From contig NC_060257.1 of NCBI RefSeq assembly GCF_921293095.1, forward strand, positions 52,860,968-52,924,967: DNA of 64,000 nucleotides, written 5' to 3'. Below, piece by piece: positions 63,626 through 64,000 of this stretch (within the stretch, counting starts at the first letter, position 1; the number at the start of each line of letters is the position of its first letter). The position numbers were made by a program, and so were the translations under genes. The notes under the pieces were generated by a model, which was not told the DNA's origin, did no database searches, and worked only from the letters and a program-made list of their open reading frames with translations. This DNA is from Ischnura elegans. Lineage: Eukaryota > Arthropoda > Insecta > Odonata > Coenagrionidae.

Positions 63626-64000
63626 GTTTTTTTTTGTTTATTCCTCTGACGAGTGGTGTCAAATTTTACAGCCATTTGAGAACCCCTTTTGAATCACCTG
63701 AACTATCAGTGGCAGTAAAATTTAATTTGATCTCACAATTCCCTTTTCTGGCTTTATTTTTATTCTTCCTCCTTTACGTTACTTTTGCCTCCAAATATCC
63801 TTTAAAACTTGCCAACCAACTTTTTTTCCATAAGATGAGATACCAATACTCAAATATTTTTAAAACTTCTGAGAAAAATTTGTTTTTTAAATGGCGAAAT
63901 AGTAGTAATAAATATGAAGAAATCATCGGCTGAAATTTACAGATTTATTTGATGAAATTTGCTGATAATTAAATTTTAATTTGATCATGATACACCAGAT
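63626..64000. other. Intron 18 to window end: nothing recognised
   Basis: AT-rich. A 99-codon ORF at 63634-63933 is hydrophobic and Phe-rich by composition, with no family features, so it is not called. Confidence 0.5.

Noticed and set aside
1..64000. Bacterial features such as operons, CRISPR or phage genes
   Set aside because: GT-AG introns, SINEs and Tigger/hAT elements show eukaryotic nuclear DNA; no regularly spaced repeat array exists.

Overview
The window is eukaryotic, intron-rich, AT-rich DNA full of transposable elements. It is almost certainly from an arthropod and probably an insect. That inference rests on the protein conservation, the tRNA-derived SINEs, the hAT, Tigger and Penelope elements and the LINE tails; the species cannot be named from sequence alone. 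One host gene runs along the + strand from about 4.4 kb to beyond the right end. It encodes PPIP5K (VIP1 family), the bifunctional diphosphoinositol pentakisphosphate kinase/phosphatase. I place 18 coding exons (4386-61580). All have GT/AG boundaries and matching phases, and together they encode 926 residues. They cover the acidic N-terminus, the ATP-grasp kinase domain and most of the histidine-acid-phosphatase-like domain. The remaining C-terminus lies outside the window.

Layout. 1-4385: upstream DNA with nested hAT-like MITEs, a 250-bp hAT-like MITE, a pogo-type MITE, a candidate CCAAT/CRE promoter region near 2.6 kb and a 48-bp perfect palindrome. 4386-18388: exon 1 and a 13.9-kb intron 1 holding a palindromic repeat, a 1.65-kb hAT element with an 8-bp target duplication, a deletion derivative of a Tigger element, a LINE 3' fragment, SINEs and a TIR element inserted in a SINE. 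18389-27674: exons 2-6; intron 5 holds an apparently complete 4.8-kb Tigger transposon with an intact 503-aa transposase. 27675-43924: introns 6 and 7 with several TIR elements, a Russian-doll nest of insertions (32.5-35.7 kb), exon 7, a 714-bp hAT-like MITE and a second complete Tigger of 4.1 kb with an intact 507-aa transposase. 43925-61580: exons 8-18, with pogo MITEs, fold-back repeats and a LINE fragment in the introns. 61581-64000: intron 18 with diverged tandem repeats and a decayed Penelope-like element ending in a hammerhead-like hairpin.

The only host gene with support is PPIP5K; no rRNA gene, functional tRNA gene or CRISPR was seen. The other protein-coding content comes from transposons. 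The most interesting points are the two intact Tigger elements, both in sense orientation inside one gene, with a short derivative of one of them nearby, and a set of palindromic repeats sharing a hammerhead-ribozyme-like core with the Penelope remnant.
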